In this document: piece after piece, positions 4,695-6,237 of the stretch
Position numbering within the stretch: position 1 is the stretch's first letter
Layout: each line of letters opens with the position of its first letter
The notes under the pieces: model-generated
The model's input: only the letters and a program-made list of their open reading frames with translations
Databases searched by the model: none
Told to the model about the DNA's origin: nothing
Made by a program: the position numbers and the translations under genes
Assembly: GCA_963517805.1 (NCBI GenBank)
Contig: CAUQHD010000093.1
Coordinates: forward strand, 1-6,237
Source: JABCPE02 sp963517805
Lineage (GTDB): Bacteria > Bacteroidota > Bacteroidia > Flavobacteriales > Weeksellaceae
Direction: 5' to 3'
Length of the DNA: 6,237 bases

Positions 4695-6230
4695 ATGCGA
4701 AAAATCTTTTTTACATTTTTGATTTTGTGCAGTACTTTTACTGCTTTTTCACAGACGCGGGATTTGTACGCTTTAGCAAAAGGAGATTATCTGGGAATCA
4801 ATGCGTTATTTGACCAAGATGAAAACCTGTACGGATATGTGGCAATTTACGGCTATGGAAGATCTGGCGACAGAACGAGGAAATTTGAGTATGTCTTTTT
4901 GGACAAAAACTTAAATCCTGTCGCCAATAAAGAATTTGATGGAGATATCACGGCGAAAAATTATTTCGGAGCGATTGATTTTAGAGGGAATTTGGTTCTT
5001 TATCCTACTGCTGATTATGAGGTGGTAAGAGACAGGGATTTCTTCTATCCCCGCACAATGGAGGTTAATTTAAAAAACAACTCCATAAAGCCCAAAGTAT
5101 ATTATGAATACGAAAACAATGCTTTCAAGGAAGTAACAGAGCCAGAAAATGTACGAAGCCAAAGGAAAGAGGAAAGAAAAGAGAGAAGAAAAAATGGGTT
5201 TCTCTACATTTCCCGTGTTTATGAAATAAAGGAAGGAGGTTTCATCGTTACAGAATATGATGACTACGAAACCTACAGCAAAAATCACAGTCTAAAAAGA
5301 TATGATGACAATAAAAAACTGCTTTGGGAATACAAATACAATACGGATGGAACTGAAAGAAAGTATGAAGCCATCAGAATCATTGAAAAAGATGATAAAC
5401 ATATCTACACCATTCTAAAAGTAAAGAACAAGAAGGAGTTTTCTTATTTCTTCCAAGTGCTGGACATAAAGACAGGAAGTATAAAAGCTAAAACACCGAT
5501 TATAGGCTTGAATGAGCAGACTATGGATGAAATTACGGCTCTATATTCCAGTGGAAGATTGGTGGATAATGATAAAACATTTGATGATAAAATAATCATT
5601 TCTGGAAGGTTTTATGAAAAGGAAAAAGCGTTATTGTCTGTGGGATTGACAAGGCTTGTTTTAGATAAACGAAACTTTGGAGTGGATGTTAAAAATATCT
5701 ATTTCATAGACTTTAAGCCATTTATACAAAAAATCAATAAATTCAGCCATGTCGGAATGGGATATTATCTTTTGGAGAGAGATTTCTTCTTCCTAAAAGA
5801 CGGCAGTGTAGGGATTTTATTTGAAAAATGGAGACCTGCACAACAGTATGTAGCACCAGCAACGAAGGATATGGTGTATGCCTTTACAGATAAGGATTTT
5901 AAACTGAAAGAAGTAAGGGTTTTCGAAAAAGATAAAACCAAATGGAGTATAAATGCCGATTATCTTTTCTCTCAATATCTAAACGGAGGCAAAGATGTGG
6001 CGTTTTTCTTCAGAGACTTTAAAAAAGATAAAGAAACGAAGGAAAAGAACTGGAATTTGTACATCAATACGCTTATCGATGGTAAATTCAATCAAGAAAA
6101 TGTGAAAATTTCTGAGAAAGACAATTATTTTGTAGTGCCTTACATCGGGAAAGAAGGTTATATTCTCCTCCGTGAATACAATGAAAAAGAAAAATTCAAT
6201 AAAATCCGTTTAGAGAGATTAAATTTTTAA
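4695..6230 (+). CDS. Secreted protein of unknown function, about 512 residues
   Basis: I do not recognise a named domain with confidence. The start at ATG-4695 gives a clean Sec signal peptide: MRK, a hydrophobic core IFFTFLILCSTF, then TAFSQ, with signal peptidase I cleavage likely before Gln20. Earlier in-frame ATGs at 4617 (in the terminator loop) and 4671 would add a charged extension ahead of this signal and are less likely. Cys12 follows Leu, a poor lipobox. The mature part is rich in aromatic and charged residues and in short predicted strands, with recurring shapes such as FEYVFLDKNLNPVANKEF, LKRYDDNKKLLWEYKY and VYAFTDKDFKLKEVRVF. These look like strand-turn-strand units of a beta-propeller-like or repeat fold, which is inference. 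A charged RKEERKERRK segment (157-166) breaks the strands. No membrane anchor or type IX sorting domain is seen at the C-terminus, so a periplasmic location is the simplest reading. The stop at 6230 is 7 nt from the window end. Confidence 0.85.
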   Translation: MRKIFFTFLILCSTFTAFSQTRDLYALAKGDYLGINALFDQDENLYGYVAIYGYGRSGDRTRKFEYVFLDKNLNPVANKEFDGDITAKNYFGAIDFRGNLVLYPTADYEVVRDRDFFYPRTMEVNLKNNSIKPKVYYEYENNAFKEVTEPENVRSQRKEERKERRKNGFLYISRVYEIKEGGFIVTEYDDYETYSKNHSLKRYDDNKKLLWEYKYNTDGTERKYEAIRIIEKDDKHIYTILKVKNKKEFSYFFQVLDIKTGSIKAKTPIIGLNEQTMDEITALYSSGRLVDNDKTFDDKIIISGRFYEKEKALLSVGLTRLVLDKRNFGVDVKNIYFIDFKPFIQKINKFSHVGMGYYLLERDFFFLKDGSVGILFEKWRPAQQYVAPATKDMVYAFTDKDFKLKEVRVFEKDKTKWSINADYLFSQYLNGGKDVAFFFRDFKKDKETKEKNWNLYINTLIDGKFNQENVKISEKDNYFVVPYIGKEGYILLREYNEKEKFNKIRLERLNF

Positions 6231-6237
6231 CAAAAAA

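Noticed and set aside
5070..5288. Minus-strand 72-codon frame inside the last gene
   Set aside because: It lies wholly within a longer coding sequence with a signal peptide. Its hydrophobic look comes from the complement of the purine-rich tract.
1..6237. CRISPR array, insertion sequence, toxin-antitoxin pair or phage-defence island
   Set aside because: I found no regularly spaced repeats, transposase, integrase, nuclease, helicase or paired small toxin/antitoxin genes. The genes look like ordinary envelope and glycan functions plus unknowns.

Overview
The window reads as chromosome of an AT-rich Bacteroidota, most likely a flavobacterium of the Weeksellaceae (Chryseobacterium/Riemerella/Elizabethkingia type). 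This is inferred from several things: a DUF4136 lipoprotein, a small HERIH-containing protein of a kind I recall from flavobacteria, start sites without Shine-Dalgarno sequences, candidate -7 boxes of the Bacteroidota TAnnTTTG type, and a Sec signal peptide ending in AFSQ. No species can be named from the sequence alone. I see no tRNA, rRNA, CRISPR array, insertion sequence or integrase.

Layout. A plus-strand gene of unknown function (to 1151) is open at the left edge of the window. A non-coding stretch (1152-1398) separates it from a convergent three-gene minus-strand operon. That stretch holds an 8-bp inverted repeat, a short direct repeat and a probable terminator for the operon. In transcription order the operon is a 110-residue HExxH protein (4003-3671), an FkbM-family methyltransferase (3674-2883) and a polysaccharide flippase of the Wzx/MOP type (2880-1399). 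The first two genes overlap by 4 nt and the last two are 2 nt apart. A compact divergent intergenic region (4004-4048) leads to two plus-strand genes: a DUF4136 lipoprotein (4049-4585), then a clear intrinsic terminator, then a secreted protein of about 512 residues and unknown function (4695-6230).

How the genes fit together. The FkbM enzyme and the flippase together suggest that a lipid-linked glycan is modified and moved across the inner membrane. No glycosyltransferase, polymerase or sugar-nucleotide enzyme is present here, so the other genes of that pathway must lie elsewhere. The DUF4136 lipoprotein and the 512-residue protein are exported to the envelope but are separated by a terminator, so they are probably separate transcription units.

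I do not see a convincing novel multi-gene system. The items most worth a second look are the minimal HExxH protein coupled to the glycan operon, the first gene with its C-terminal cysteine cluster and uncertain 5' end, and the start codon of the last gene, because the longest ORF begins inside a terminator loop.
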